Shown here in pieces: positions 37,942 to 50,553 of a stretch of 64,000 nucleotides of DNA. Position 1 is the stretch's first letter. Each line of letters opens with the position of its first letter. The translations under genes were made by a program, and so were the position numbers. The stretch comes from Toxoplasma gondii ME49 (Eukaryota > Apicomplexa > Conoidasida > Eucoccidiorida > Sarcocystidae), in assembly GCF_000006565.2 (NCBI RefSeq), contig NC_031472.1, positions 2,164,227-2,228,226 of the forward strand. Reading direction: 5' to 3'. The notes beneath the pieces are model-generated. The model saw only the letters and a list, made by a program, of their open reading frames with translations. It was not told where the DNA came from and did no database searches.

Positions 37942-39012
37942 ATGGACTCTCCAGGCGGCTCCCTCGCCAAAGCGAGCCGCCGGTCTGCCTCAAATCTTTC
38001 TCGTGGGAGCGCCGCGCCGGTCAAGCCGCTTCCGCCGTCCGTGTCTGCAGCTTCCGACGTTTCTGCGGTTTCGCCGGATCACTCCGAGTCTGCTGTCCTC
38101 ATGAGTTCGCCTGACTCTCCCCTACTGTTAAGTCCACTTTCGCCTTCCGGTTCTCGCGCACCGTCAGAAATCGGGTCGTCGCCTCCTGATCGCGAGACAG
38201 TCCTGCACCCAGACGCTTCCCTGCTTTCGCTCGAACTCTCTAGCCACTCTCTGGGTGTGTCGGGAGGCAACTCTCCGAATTCGGTCGTCGAAGGAAGCAC
38301 CCGTTCGGGGGAAACGTCGCGGAAACGTTCGGATTCTTTGGATCGTGGTGCCAGATCGCCGCGCGCTCAAGATGGCAACGACCGCAGAATGTCGAGGCGA
38401 CGTCGAGGCGGCGCCGAGAGAAAAAAACACAGCTCCTCTGTCTCGTCGCCGAAATCTGGCGGCGAGCAAGATCAGAAGAAGGAAAGTCGATCGGGGTCAA
38501 GGAAAGAAGTACGGATGGGCGGGAAGCTCTACTGGCCGCGCGCGTCGGTCACTTACGGAGAGGGCGGGCCTTGGGAATTCGCGACCGAGGAAGAAAGAGC
38601 GAAGAAAAAGGAGAACGAAGCGAGGAAGGCGGGGACCTTCGTTCCGACAGAAAAATTCGTGGAGGGCAGAATCGACTCCACTTCGCCTGCAAGACCGCGC
38701 CTGAAAGAAATGGAGAACCTGAGAAACGACGCACTGCCTCCAAGAAAGCTCACGAGTGCCGACTGGGAAGCTGCGAAAAAGAAGAAGGGCCATAAACACG
38801 AACACCTGCTGAAAGACGGAGACGGAAAACCTGCAGCAAACATCCAGTTCACTCGACGCGGCGACAGCTTCCATAGACCCGCGGTCGTGCTCCCAGGCGA
38901 GACCGTCGTCGACCACATGCGTGAGCTGAAAACTTCGCCACATGCAATTCGAGACACAGGAAACATTTTCTCCAGCCAAAGATATCGAAGCAGAAAGCAG
39001 TTTGGCTTCTAA
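37942..39012 (+). CDS. Intronless hypothetical protein, serine/lysine-rich with a compact C-terminal region
   Basis: A single open frame of 356 residues starts at an ATG in good context (cgcaaaATGG). I do not recognise a family. Residues about 1-195 are Ser/Pro/Arg-rich and probably disordered, with SP-type sites that could be phosphorylated. Residues about 195-356 look ordered and charged: a GKLYWPRASVTYGEGGPWEF block, a KAGTFVPTEKF motif, ADWEAAKKKKGHKHEH, and an end segment with PGETVVDHMRELKT and a basic terminus RYRSRKQFGF. There is no signal peptide or membrane segment. A cytoskeletal or structural role is conceivable from composition, but this is speculation. The upstream divergent PPR gene offers no functional hint. 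Confidence 0.75.
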   Translation: MDSPGGSLAKASRRSASNLSRGSAAPVKPLPPSVSAASDVSAVSPDHSESAVLMSSPDSPLLLSPLSPSGSRAPSEIGSSPPDRETVLHPDASLLSLELSSHSLGVSGGNSPNSVVEGSTRSGETSRKRSDSLDRGARSPRAQDGNDRRMSRRRRGGAERKKHSSSVSSPKSGGEQDQKKESRSGSRKEVRMGGKLYWPRASVTYGEGGPWEFATEEERAKKKENEARKAGTFVPTEKFVEGRIDSTSPARPRLKEMENLRNDALPPRKLTSADWEAAKKKKGHKHEHLLKDGDGKPAANIQFTRRGDSFHRPAVVLPGETVVDHMRELKTSPHAIRDTGNIFSSQRYRSRKQFGF

Positions 39013-39416
39013 CCAGAGGTCTTGAAACAGAAAGCAGCTTGTCTTCTAACCAAAGGTGTCTGCTGAAAAAGGAAGGAAAAAGTCATCTCACACCGTAAGC
39101 TGTTGTGGATGATGTTCTCCTGCCGTTCGCCGACGTGTCGATCAGAGTCGGAGCCGGGACGGTATTTTCCTTTTGGAGAAACGAAAAGAAGAACAAAGAA
39201 AGGACGTTCTGTGTGGACGCATTATCGGCCGCGACCGTCTTCATGTGGCGCGCTCAAACTGGGGAAAAGGGACCTAGAAAAGTAGAATCAAAAGGCTAAA
39301 CAGGCACATTAGCTATTGAATTTCTATTGATTCAAAAATATAATTTGAAGCTCCTGAGAATTACTTTTAAGCGTTTCGTCCCTGGGATTCTGAATTGCCG
39401 TCCGCCCTCGAGAAGC
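39013..39416. other. Short intergenic region between intronless and MYND genes
   Basis: It lies between two same-strand genes and probably contains the 3' UTR of the first and the promoter or 5' UTR of the second. An open frame near 39103-39299 has no supporting features. Confidence 0.4.
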
Positions 39417-41676
39417 ATGTCGGATGTCAGAGAGCAGTTCGGTATAACTTAGGGAACTGTACATGGTCAGAAACTTCCGGCAGTAGTCGGCGCCTTCCAC
39501 GTTGTGTAGCAGTCAATCTTTCAAGCAAATCCTTGGAAACACAGTCACCTTACAAAGAATCTGCGACCCAACGTTGTGTGACTCGAATCAAGTAAGAAGA
39601 GCTCGTAGAGAGTGAAGTGCTTTGAGAACTAAAGCTTGGAGTGTCGACTTGGTTTATCGGTCGTCGTTTTTCGTCTCCGCAACGCCCCGAGGACGTGAAG
39701 GCCCCTCCCCGTGCGTCCACAAGAACAGCATTCACCTAAAGATACTCATATCTTTGCTTTTATTTATTCGTGACTAGGGATGGGTGTGTGAATATACACG
39801 TACAGACGAAGGGGGAAACGTCCTGTTGTCGCTGTTTCTATCAGGTATTCCGTGGATTGCATCGAGCGGCCGCTTAGGACTCTTGGCTCTAGAGAAAGGA
39901 GAGAGGGAAGAAGCGCCCGCCGACTCCACAGTGGTAAGATCCAGAATTCCCAAAGGAACGGCGTTCTTTGTTCCTCCAAAATGGATATTGTCGAAACCGA
40001 CGAGCTGCGTTTTATAATGAAGATGCTGTTTTCCTTTATGTGAAAGGACGTGAATGAACGAAAGGAAAACACGGCAGGAATTGCAGGTGCATTCCATCGG
40101 CAGAGAGAAATGTGGTGGCATCGAATCGCCTTCAGTATGGCGTTAATGATCCTTTCGTTTGAAGGATTATTTTCGTTTGTTGTAGGGCTCATGAAAGTCT
40201 TCAAGTACGTTTGAAGATTGCCGGTGGACACTAACAAGGCATGTGCAAGCTGTGAGCATCAGGTTATGAATGCCGGCCTAAGGCAGTACGCTCTAGAGGT
40301 TCAGTTAGTGTAGCAGAGACGTTCAGGTATTCCGTTTCTACACGTAAATGTTTTTATCCCTGTTTCTTGGATTTTAAAAGAAGAGCGGAGGAGTGGATGA
40401 CTTTGATTTGCGGACTCAGCTTTCCTGTTTGTGCTCCGATGCGTTTTGCCTCGCTCTCCAGTTCGAGAAGACGCTGCAGGGAATGCCGAGTGACCCTCTG
40501 AGTCGCATGGACAACGCACCTCTCGAGTCCACGCTTCTCGAGCGCGGCGCCGGTGAGCCTAGCGCTAAGGATTGGCGGAATCTTCCAAGAAATTGACATT
40601 TCAGAGGAAGTGTAGAGAACACTCTGGAAGGACACAAACGGCGCATTTAGTTCCTGTAGAGTAGCTCCTCCGCAGTAGATCTTCGGAGACTCGTATTTCC
40701 AGGTGGCGGTCATCACCCGTTCTGTGGCGGAATGGAAGATCGTTTCCTCGAGGAGCGTTCCAGGGAGGTTCTCGTTGGGAAGCAGGAACGAGTAGAACTG
40801 TGGGGACGTTCGAAACTCTCTGAATCAGACATACTTCCTCGGTATTTCTGAGAGACAGAGACACCGACGTCCTACCAAGGATACATTTATTGTTATAGTA
40901 GGGTTTGTCATAGACTCGCTTTTGCAGCCTCTTCCCGCCTCTGGTTGAAGCTGCTCGACGCCTCTCCGCTGACTTTGCTCTATGTCGTCCTTCTTCTCCA
41001 CATTTCTGTCTTCGTGCAGTGGACGCGCAGAAGGAACGCTCTAGGAGAACTCTCGGAATAAAAGAGGAAAATGCCGCAAAGGAGCTAACAGACATCCTCA
41101 TTGCAGATTACGACTACGAAAAGCCACCAAAGGAAGGACCTCGATCCGAGTAAGCGGTGATTCACGGATTCCTCGAGGGTCGACGCGTCTTGTGCACATT
41201 CTGGGGACGAGATTTCCCTCACAGTGAGTCCGCTCTTTCTCGCGGTTCCCGAGCGTTTGTGTCGTGAGGAAGAAATGGAAAAAACGACTCAGTAGACAGC
41301 TGGAGATACACCTCCACCGAGACAGGAAGACATCATGGGAGAGTCAGGAACGAAGAAGCTCTGCGCCAGCTGCAGGGAGGCTATCGAAACTGCAATCGCG
41401 ACCGCCAGTAGAGACTTACCTTCGCGTTATGGAAGTGTGACTGTTAAGCGGGACCGTTTTCTGCGCAATTCCTGACATCCGATCACGCATCATCTAGGGA
41501 ACACCGGCGACCTCCAAAGCTGCGCTTGTCGAACGAGAGAAAGTGGCGAACTGAAGAAGAGAAAGAGCGGGAGAGACAAAGAGGAAACAAAATGCCATTT
41601 CAAAAGAAAAAAGGAAAGGGCGCCTCTGCAAACATGCTTACGCTACTCTTACAAGGGTAAACCGCAAAGAGAGGCC

Positions 41677-41711
<35 letters not shown>

Positions 41712-44700
41712 ACTATTAATATAGATTAATATATAAGTGTGATCGTGTTTACGTTCAGGTCTTTCTACAGCGATTGCCACTTTCATCGTGCATTGGCCGG
41801 GCATGTTTTTGAGTGCGATGCAGTTGCTGCTAGTGAAGTTGAAAACGCGTGTATTTCGTTTTGCTTCCGCCTGGCTGGCTTCTGGTAAAAACTCAAAAAA
41901 TATAAATTGACTATTTTAGGTGTGTAGGCGGGCATTCCAACGTGAACCTGGCTCATTCGTGTTTTTTCCTAGAACGGATGAAGATGCAGACGCGGCCGTT
42001 AGGCGAGACAAGGACCAACATTTCACTCTGAGGCAAAACCCAGCCGTTCCTTTCCCGTACTCCCAGAGACAAGAGGAATGGGATATCACGTCTCTCAGTC
42101 GAATTTCCACAACCGCCGAAAAAGTGAGGAGATCGTGAAGTGCTGGACATGAATGCGTCTGTAGTGCATCCTCCTGTTTTCGTGATCGAGCGCCTTTATG
42201 AAGATGAGGTTTTGAACAACAGTTGTGGCACCTCTACACGATTCGTCTTCGAGAGACTCAGAGGCACTTTAGATCACGTGAAACTGTCCCGTCCTGTCTT
42301 CCTTCTTCTTGCCGTGTCTTCCGAGCTGACGCGCGTCTCTTTCGCTTTTCAGTGCTGTCGCCACGGCTGTTCTGGGACTCCACACGGCCGTTTCTTTGCC
42401 AGGTTTTCTCTTGGGAAAGGCGAAGTGAACACCCACATCGCCCAGTTCGGTGCTGGCCTGGGTGTTCTGTTTCGATCGCACTTTCCTCTTCCTTTGTGGC
42501 GTTGTCGCCTTGCCAAGTTCTCTCTTTGTTTCACATCGATTTCGCTTCTCTGGCTGTGTCGTAGTCGAGCCCGACACCGGGCCTCTCAAGGTTCCCTCCC
42601 CCCTGTTTGCGTTTCTTCCTTTTCGCTTCGTGAACTGTTTTTCTGTGTCGGCGAACTCATCTGCTGCTCGCCACAGGATGGAACCCTCTCTGAAAGTGAA
42701 TAGGTGCCTTCCTCTGCATGTGCGTGAATTTCACTTCTTGCCAGCCAAGAGCCTTCGTCTGTGCGTCTGTGCGTCTGTGCGTCATCGTCGCCTGTCGCTT
42801 CGCAGTCCCCTGCGAGTCTCTTTCTCCGCCGCCTGCAGCGCTGCTCTCGTCTCCTTCGCCGTGCGGTCCACATTTCTTGACTCAGGTTTATCACGTCTTG
42901 AACGACCCCGTACCTTTCGAGGGATTCAGTTTCTCGCGGCAGCCGACATTGACCGAAGGCAATGTGGATATGTTTTACAATCTCGACTCCAAAGAGACTC
43001 AAGAGCAGTTTCGAGTAACGGATCAAATCAAGTCTTCTCACGAGAGGGTTCGAGTAAGCGCGGTACCACAGTTTAGCGTTTATGGGAGACTGTCTCCTTC
43101 GGCGGAGAAGAAGACGCTGGAGAGTTGAGGCTTTTTCGAGAACAAATAGAAGCGTGTGAGGCTACGGCGCTCGTCTCTACCAGGCGAAAGGGCTTATACG
43201 CGGTGAAGCGGCTCCTCTGCGTCCTTCGGCTTGTCCAAACGCTTTTTGTTTGTTCTCCAGTGACCCTCTTGCTCGACGATGCGAAGTTCCCAGCGTGCGG
43301 TTTCTGTTCGTCATGTTCTCCGTTCCCTTCACCTCCACGCTTTGTGGAAGCATGGTGTTTAGCGAACAACGCGAAATGCGAATCACGTTATCGCCAGAGA
43401 CGTTCGAATCGCAAAAAACTCTTGCGAAGCCTTTCTCCTTTCTCGGCTGACCACGGTTTCATCGACTAGCGATTCTTTGCAAATCCAGCTGTCCGCCGCT
43501 GCGAGGAGGCTGTTGCTCGTGTCTGACGCAATTCGTTGCTGGGCGTGAGAGTGTCTCTTTTGTGCCTCCCAGTTTCTTTGGAGTTGCTTCGCAGGAGGAT
43601 CCTCTCGGCTCTGCTTTCATTACCCTTGGCCTTCGCGCGCCCTCGTCTGTGTTTCTTCGCAGTTTGCCGCCCAGGTGGTGAGCAATCTGATGGACGAGCC
43701 GAAGACGGATAAGCGAACCAGATGGCTGAACTGTAAGCGATTGCGCGTCCTGCGTATTCCTTCTGGCCGCGCTTGCTGATCCTTCGTCTCGGGTGCGCAG
43801 TTCTCAAGTTGCGCACCGGGACTGCAGGAAGTCTGGAGGTAGAGCCAAAGAGACCGGGGACCTGAGTGACAACTCATGCAGACGGAGACTTCCACTGTTA
43901 GCTGCCGCAGACTCGGTCTAAAGTAGTTCGTGAGAACGCAGCGCCTGGACGTTCCGTCCAAGGCCGCGCTTTGGGCCGCGAACCTGCGCCACAGCTCACG
44001 CCTGGGGGTGCGAGACAGAGAGAGAATGAAGAAGAGGAGAACAGGGAAGAAAAGCGGAGGAAGGCAGAAGAAAGAGAGCGAGAAAGGGAGTGAGAGAAGA
44101 CAGAGGGAGAGAGGGAGACTAAACTAGCGAGAGACAACGAGAGCGAAGGAAGTAGAGGGGAGAAGAGAGAGAAAAGAGAAGGAAGAGAGAAGGAAGAACA
44201 CAGAGGGAGAAATCGGGAGCGAAGGGGAAAATCAGGGAAGAAGAAAAGGAGAGAGGGAGTTCTGTATAGGCTCACCTCTGTCACGGTGCTCGTTGAAATC
44301 CGTCATGTTTACCGACAGCTGGTTTGTTTCTTTTCATGCAGTGAGGAGAGTGGATAAGCTGTACGCAGGAGTCCCCGTGTCCAGCCGAGAAGTCCCGAGT
44401 AGCACAGAGGGTCATCTAGAAAGACCGCTGAGGAAGCGGAACGGAGAACTGAGAGCCGTCGGAGAAGAGAGCGACGACGAAATGACGTTGATGGCTGTGG
44501 AGAGTCCGCCCCCGCCGGTGGACTCCCCTCAGTTGCCTCACCCGTATCAGCGCCGCGACTGGGGACCTCGGAAGCCAAAGAAAATGACGCTCAACTTGTA
44601 TGCGGAGATCAGGTACTTGCACCAGTGCGAAAGGGTCATCGAAGCGATCAAAGAATCGCTCGGACCTTCCTGGAGCCGAAGGGTGAGTGCGCGTCACTTG

Positions 44701-47700
44701 TGCGTGGATTTCCGGCAAGGCGAAGGAAGCGGAAGCGAGAGAAAGGTTTCTGAGTGAAAGAGAAATTTTGCGTAAATTCCCTCCGGATTTTTGGATTTGA
44801 CGACAGGGCCGAAACAGCTCGCTCGGGGTTCGCCCACACATCGCCTTCTTCTGCGCAAGAAATGGAGCGACTGAGGCCCTGCTCTGCATGTTTCCTTTTC
44901 TTTCGTTGATCCTCTCAAGGATTGTTGACGCTCTTCCTCAGTTCCATCCTTGTTCCCTTTTCCCTTTCGTCCGTGTTCTCTTTCGTTTCACTGCTTCGCT
45001 GCGCCTTCCCCCTCTTCTGCGATATGTACTCCTCAGCTGCCTCGTGCCGGGGTTTTGGCGTTGCTGCTTCGCCATCCGCTGCCGATTCCTTTGAGCGAAA
45101 ACTTGGCGCGCTCAGGTGCCGAGTTGATGCAGCGTCTGCATCGAGGGCGCTTCTGGGTGGAAATCTACCACAGCATTTGGTTCCCGCTGAGTCTGGAGAG
45201 GTTCCAGCTCTTCTGCACCAACGGCAGCGGCGCATGCTGCCTCGGCTGGGAGAGCACCACGCGAGCATGCGACTGGTTCTACTACACCCGGAACTTGCCT
45301 AAAATGTTTCGCCTCTCCAACTACCTGCTGACAGGTAAACGGACAAAGAAAGGGAAGAACTTGGAGTCCGCGATGTCGACAAAAACGCTCTGAGACTGAC
45401 GAAAAGGAGAAAACGTACAGTGCGACAAGATGCATTTGCTTCTCATCTCAATAAACCTGGGGATACACATATACATATATATATGTATATATACATATGT
45501 GAGTGAGCATAAAACTGTAGATACGCATGTGGTAATGATTTGACAAATGTGTAGATATGTGCGCGATCGCATCAAGGGGCTGAAAGGAGCGATCTGCTGA
45601 GAGAGACAGTGTCGCCAGGATAAAAGAGAGAAGAGGGCGCTTCGGAAGAATTGCATGAGCGTGCAAGAAAGTTGAAGTTTTGTGTAACTCGCAGAGGCAT
45701 GCGCCAGCTTTCGGCTGCTTGAGCTGGCCACGAAACGCGTAATTCGGTCGTTTCATCGATTCAAAGCATGTGTTGGGAGAACGGTGGAAAGTAAAGAAAA
45801 AGGTCTTCGGAAAGGCAAGTGAGAAGAAGAAGCAGTCGAAGATCATGAACCCTGAGCAGAGGGAAGAAAACGAGCCTTTCTGACTTCGTTATGGCGACAA
45901 ACATCTGCAACGCATGACGACAAAAGTCCATGTGTCACACGTTTTCAGCAGTCTTTATTTCTTGGCAACTGTCTTCTCCCTGTCCTTTTTCCTGTCGTCT
46001 CCAGGAGCGCTCGAGTCTCATGTGCCTGGGCTCCAGCGGCTTTTGTTTCGTTTGAATGCCCTCAATTTCTTTGCGTACCGCATCAGCTGGTCTCTGCACT
46101 ACTCTTTCTATGGGAACAAGAGCTTCACGCCGCCCAAGAAGAGCATGTTGCTCGGCAGAGACGGTGTGACTCTCGATCCTGTCCAGATGAGCAACCTCGC
46201 CTCCACTCTGCTCAGATGTCTCCTCGGGCACTCGACTGCATGCAGTGCGATGTGCTACAACGTCGAAGCGGTGGGGCGTCTCTGGCCCTTCGTCATCGAG
46301 TACAAGAGCAACTTCATCACTAAAGAAGAGCTCTGTCTCCGAATCTTCACCTGCCCGCTTACCAACGCTTTCTTCTCAGTGCTCGCCAAGGGCGAGGTAG
46401 GTTGCTCTCCTGCATTCGTCGTGGTGACTTTGTGTCGAAACAGATGCATTGTCTTTTCCATTAAGCGAGGAGTGGTACCGATCAAGACACCGTCGTCCTC
46501 TGCTGCAGCCGGAGGTCGTTTTGACGCGTGTGACAGTGAAGGAAAGCGGTCTTCTGGGGCCTGAGGCATCCAGTTAGAGAATGCACCTTTGAGTCTACGC
46601 ATGCGTATGAACGATTTCACATGGTGGACACAGGCGTGAAGCGTCGTGTATCGACCTGACGAGTCACAAGTCTCCCACTGCCCTTTTGTTAGAGACTGTG
46701 GCGGAGACGCGCAGGGTCCGTGTCTGTCTGCTCTAAAAAAGCTTTCCGGACATGTCTACATTGTACCTCGGCGGAGATGCCTTCGTGCTCCGCATGTGAG
46801 GTTTGAATTTCTGTCGCAGCTTTTGACCTGATTTAAAATTTCCTGTCCAACGCTGGATGCGCGAATACGCATGTCCTTTGGCTACCGGGCGGTGATCCGT
46901 CGCCATCCAGGGAAACTCACGTCCATCTGCGTATATTTATATGGTTGTATTTGTGTGTATGTGTGTGTCTGTTTGTCGTTTTTATACACATGAAGCTTGC
47001 TGTGTTTGCTCTCTTCGGACTGTCCATGCGTATGCGTTTCCGGTGGGACTGTTGCTTCCATTTTTCTCAGGTCCCAGAGATGCCGCAAGCAGTTCACGCA
47101 GTGCATTCCTACTTTGTCCTCCTCACTGAGTTTCTGTATGGAGGTCGTCCTAAAGGTGAGTTCCTTTCTACAGAAGAGAGGCTTTGGATTTCGATGATTT
47201 TTCGCTGTATCAACTTTCCTTTGCGCATATGCGTTTTTTCTAGCCAGACGACGCTTGCTGCCGGTTTAGCAACCTCTAGACACTGGGAAGTACATGGCCG
47301 CGATAGGTTTGCGAGACACGACTTCCGATCCCCAAAAGAGTCTTCTACAACGAAGCTATCATATCGTCCGTACTGAGCCTGTCCGTTGTTCAAGTGACGT
47401 ACAGGCTTACGCATGCACAGTCATACCACTGGTCATACACATGCGACTGAGCAGAGAGACTGAAATGAGTTGGTTTATTCCACATGTTCAGTCGCACCGT
47501 TTTGGTTTGCCTTTTTAAATGTTCTATTAGAGAGTGTTGGAACTTGTTTTTTCGCTTCAGCTTATAATGTAGATGTAAAGGGCGATTTTCTCTTGAAAAC
47601 CTAACTCTTCATTCAGTTCGAGTATTTCCGTGCAATGTTAAAAGTTGATGTTTGTGTATTTGTCTTCGCCGAACCTAGATTTCCTCAACTGGTCCTCCAC

Positions 47701-50553
47701 ATTTCCCCGCCTTCGTCTGGTCTTTTCTGTGGTTATGGCTGTCGTCGCCTTTCTCTGTTGGTCATGCGACTTCTCCATCTGATACGGTATCTCTGGTTTG
47801 AAAGGGAGCTGCCTCTTCGATTCTTGGAGATTTCTTCTTCACCTTTTCACGTCGTTTGCTCTCTGCGTCGTCCTGGCTGAATGCGGTAGGGGACCCCCAA
47901 ACGCGCAGTCAGTCTTTGGCTTCCCGGACGCTTGGTTTACAGAGCTCCTGTCATTTTGCGTGTCCATCGACGCTTGATTCGCTCTTCGTTTCCTCAGATT
48001 CCTTCAAGAGTCGATTGCGGCAGAGTCCGCCTTTCCGTGGTGAACGTCGGTGTATGCATTCACACTACAGACAATCTGTAGAGCATCTTGCTGTTGTGTT
48101 TCTTTCAGGATTTTTCGAGTCTCTGTCGAGGAGCTTCGAGACACCTGTCCCGTGCATTTGGACACAGCTCGCGGGAGCGCTGAACGAGCCATCAAATCAA
48201 AACATTTTCCTCATCGGAGATATCTTGCTTTTCGTAACGGATCTGTTCTACCTCACGTGTCTAGACGGCGCAGCCCTTCCTCGGAGAGCTGCGAGACATA
48301 TTCACAAGCGAATAACTGCCAAAATTCTGCCTTTCCTTGAAGAAGGTCGTCCCGACCTCGCTGACCCTGACACGTGGAGTCAGATTGACCGGAACGCTCG
48401 CAGTCTTCGAACGGCGCTCTTCACGGTGAGGCAAACAGACGAGAAGCCGTTTCGGAATCAATGGTTAAACAGAAGTTTTCATTCAAATTGAACACGACTG
48501 GACGTTTTTTTCGCAAGAACGAGTTCCTAGACCCTGTTCTAGAACCTCGTAAGAATCCGTCTGCGGACGGAACCGGTAGAAAACAAGGCAAGAGTCCGAG
48601 GCAGCAGCATCTCTGTTTTTCGGTGGGCAAGATCGCATTCCGTCGCACACTTGTAGAAACAACCGACGGATCTTCCGCTTAGACGGCGCATTTCCTCGTG
48701 CAAAAAGAGTCACTGGGATAGGACCGAAACGGGCACACAGAAACGCAAAGAAGCGACGGTCTGGACAGTTTGAAAAACCAGTCTCTACTTCTTTCGTCCA
48801 ACTCGATTGGACACTGGGTCGCAGGAAAGCGACTGCGTCTCTGTTGCTCTCGATAATTTCACCCGTGAACAGGATTTCGGTTCTGCAGATGCGGTATGAA
48901 GCTGGAAACGAAAACTCAAAAGGAATGTAAGGTCAGAGCAGAGTGAGACGTTCTCTTGTCTTCCGCGGCTTCACTGGGCATTTGCGTGTTTTCTTACATA
49001 CCCCTGTGAAAGTGCCGGAAGCTCCGCGTTTGTGAGTTTTTTTCAGGCAATGCACGACGCGGCCATTGGACCGGAGCTTTTGGAACCTTTCACGCTGCCA
49101 GTTCGCTCTGCGCCAGAAACAGACCCGAAAACATACAAACTGGCTTGGCCGTCTCTCGCGCGACTGTTCCCTCTTCCTGATGAGCTGCCCTGCTGGCGGC
49201 CGGGATGCAAGAAGACTTTGCGTTTGACCGCAGACAAAGTCACTGCACCCGAAGCCAGCAACTTCAGATACTGCCAACAGTGGGTCACGGGAGGAAGCAC
49301 CGCGAGGAAAAACAGATGACAAATGGTGAAGAAGTTGGGGATTTGCTGGGGAACACTGGGGATGGAAAGTGACGCAGATCTGAGGGTGTTTCAACGTTTG
49401 AAACCATTGATATCCCGCAAAGAGGAAATGCCACGAAAAAACAAGACACACTTGGGACGCAAACGAACGTCAGGAATCTTTGCGTGTCTCTGGAAGTCCA
49501 TACACTCTTTACTGTGATGTGAGGAAAACTGTAAAACGCCGACTTTTGACACGTTCTTTGCTGGGGTTTGCGCCTTTTAGACGGAGCGATCTCCGAGTTC
49601 CTCTCCTCCCGTTAGATTACCTTTATCTTTTGTCTTCGCAACTCAGAGTTTCTCTCCTGAATTCGGTTCTGCTCGATGATGAAAGTATGCCCTTTACGAA
49701 GTACGGGTCAATGGGCCTGGATCCTGATGCTGCGGGAAAGGCCAAGGATCGAGTCTCCTGATGTGCGAAAACTGTGGTCCATTTCTGTCGTTTCTGTCTT
49801 GCCGCAGATGCAACATTGCTGCGTACTGCAGCCTGGCGTGTCAGAGACAGCACTGGCTCTTAGAGCATCACCAAGTAACGTTCTGCCCATTCACAGTTTT
49901 ATGCAGCAGAGGATTCCTTTTACTCCTCATTTGCGATATACACACACGGATAGAATCCTTTCTTTGCCTCGACGATCATCATGCGTGGCGTTGCTCCACC
50001 TTGTCTAATCCTTTTATGGATGTGCACTTGTGTACTATCCGTGACAATATCAGTGTTTATCTGTATTTAGATTCTAGAGAGGCACCGACGAGGCACAAAA
50101 GGAAAGGAGAAGAACATCAACCTTTGTGTATGTCTTCTGCCTGGTGAATTCATGTATTCCATATGTGTCGCGACCGTACATTCGCATAGAGGCATTCCAC
50201 CTAGGACTGCGTTGCCACTGATCCCTTCGCTATCCACTTGTGCACATTTGCATTACATATATGTTTATATTTTTATATTTATATATCTATATATATACTT
50301 GGTGTGTGCGTATACATGGCAGACGTTTGGCTATTTTGATGTATTCTGGGTTGTGTTTCCACTTGAGATTTGTCGATTTTGACGTGTGGTTCAGGTGTGC
50401 TGCTATTTTCGTCGGCCTCCAACGTTTTTGCGATTCCAAATGCTTCCTGGACAAGTGCCGATGGAGCTGGAATATCCGGTTTTCGACATTTTCAAGGGAA
50501 TGTTTGATATCGATTGGTTCGATGACGGTGCAGCATTTGAACCGATTTTCTAG
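39417..50553 (+). CDS. MYND zinc-finger protein, about 1,005 residues, 16 exons, one apparent frameshift
   Basis: Exons: 39417-39441, 39845-39933, 40381-40552, 41020-41149, 41498-41656, 41973-42123, 42886-43053, 43663-43732, 44342-44682, 45037-45334, 46005-46396, 47071-47155, 48109-48425, 49047-49279, 49647-49874 and 50395-50553. All joins are in phase except inside exon 15, where a stop at 49759-49761 precedes the finger in the next frame. The MYND finger (CENCG, SCRRC, AAYCSLACQRQHW, then EHHQ joined to VCC in the last exon) has all eight zinc ligands, and the final Cys is supplied across the last splice. MYND fingers bind proline-rich partner peptides. The preceding region is basic or disordered to about residue 430, then an apparently helical domain (FWVEIYHSIWFPL, RISWSLHYSFYG) that I do not recognise. 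The first three exons are less certain than the rest. Confidence 0.75.
41676..41707. repeat. (AT)n microsatellite in MYND gene intron
   Basis: A TA run of about 27 nt, ending in TATGTATG, lies 20 nt downstream of the donor at 41657. Confidence 0.9.
44011..44265 (+). repeat. Purine-rich (GA) tract, about 250 nt, in MYND gene intron
   Basis: The plus strand is almost all A and G with few interruptions (GAGAGA, GAAGAA and GGAGAG words). It lies in the intron 43733-44341, just before a normal acceptor at 44340-44341. Most other low-complexity intron tracts in this window are pyrimidine-rich on the transcribed-sense strand, so this one has the opposite bias. Confidence 0.8.
45474..45500. repeat. 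AT-rich microsatellite in MYND gene intron
   Basis: TATATGTATATATACATATG-type imperfect alternating repeat in the intron 45335-46004. It is a weak palindrome. Confidence 0.7.

Noticed and set aside
43898..44284. Minus-strand Ser/Leu/Phe-rich frame that looks like membrane helices
   Set aside because: It is the complement of a low-complexity GA tract in an intron; hydrophobicity follows from CT-rich codons.
49761..50147. MYND finger as an independent small gene starting at the ATG at 49761
   Set aside because: The finger needs the last exon at 50395 for its final Cys, and 15 upstream exons chain into it; a one-base break is simpler than a separate gene.
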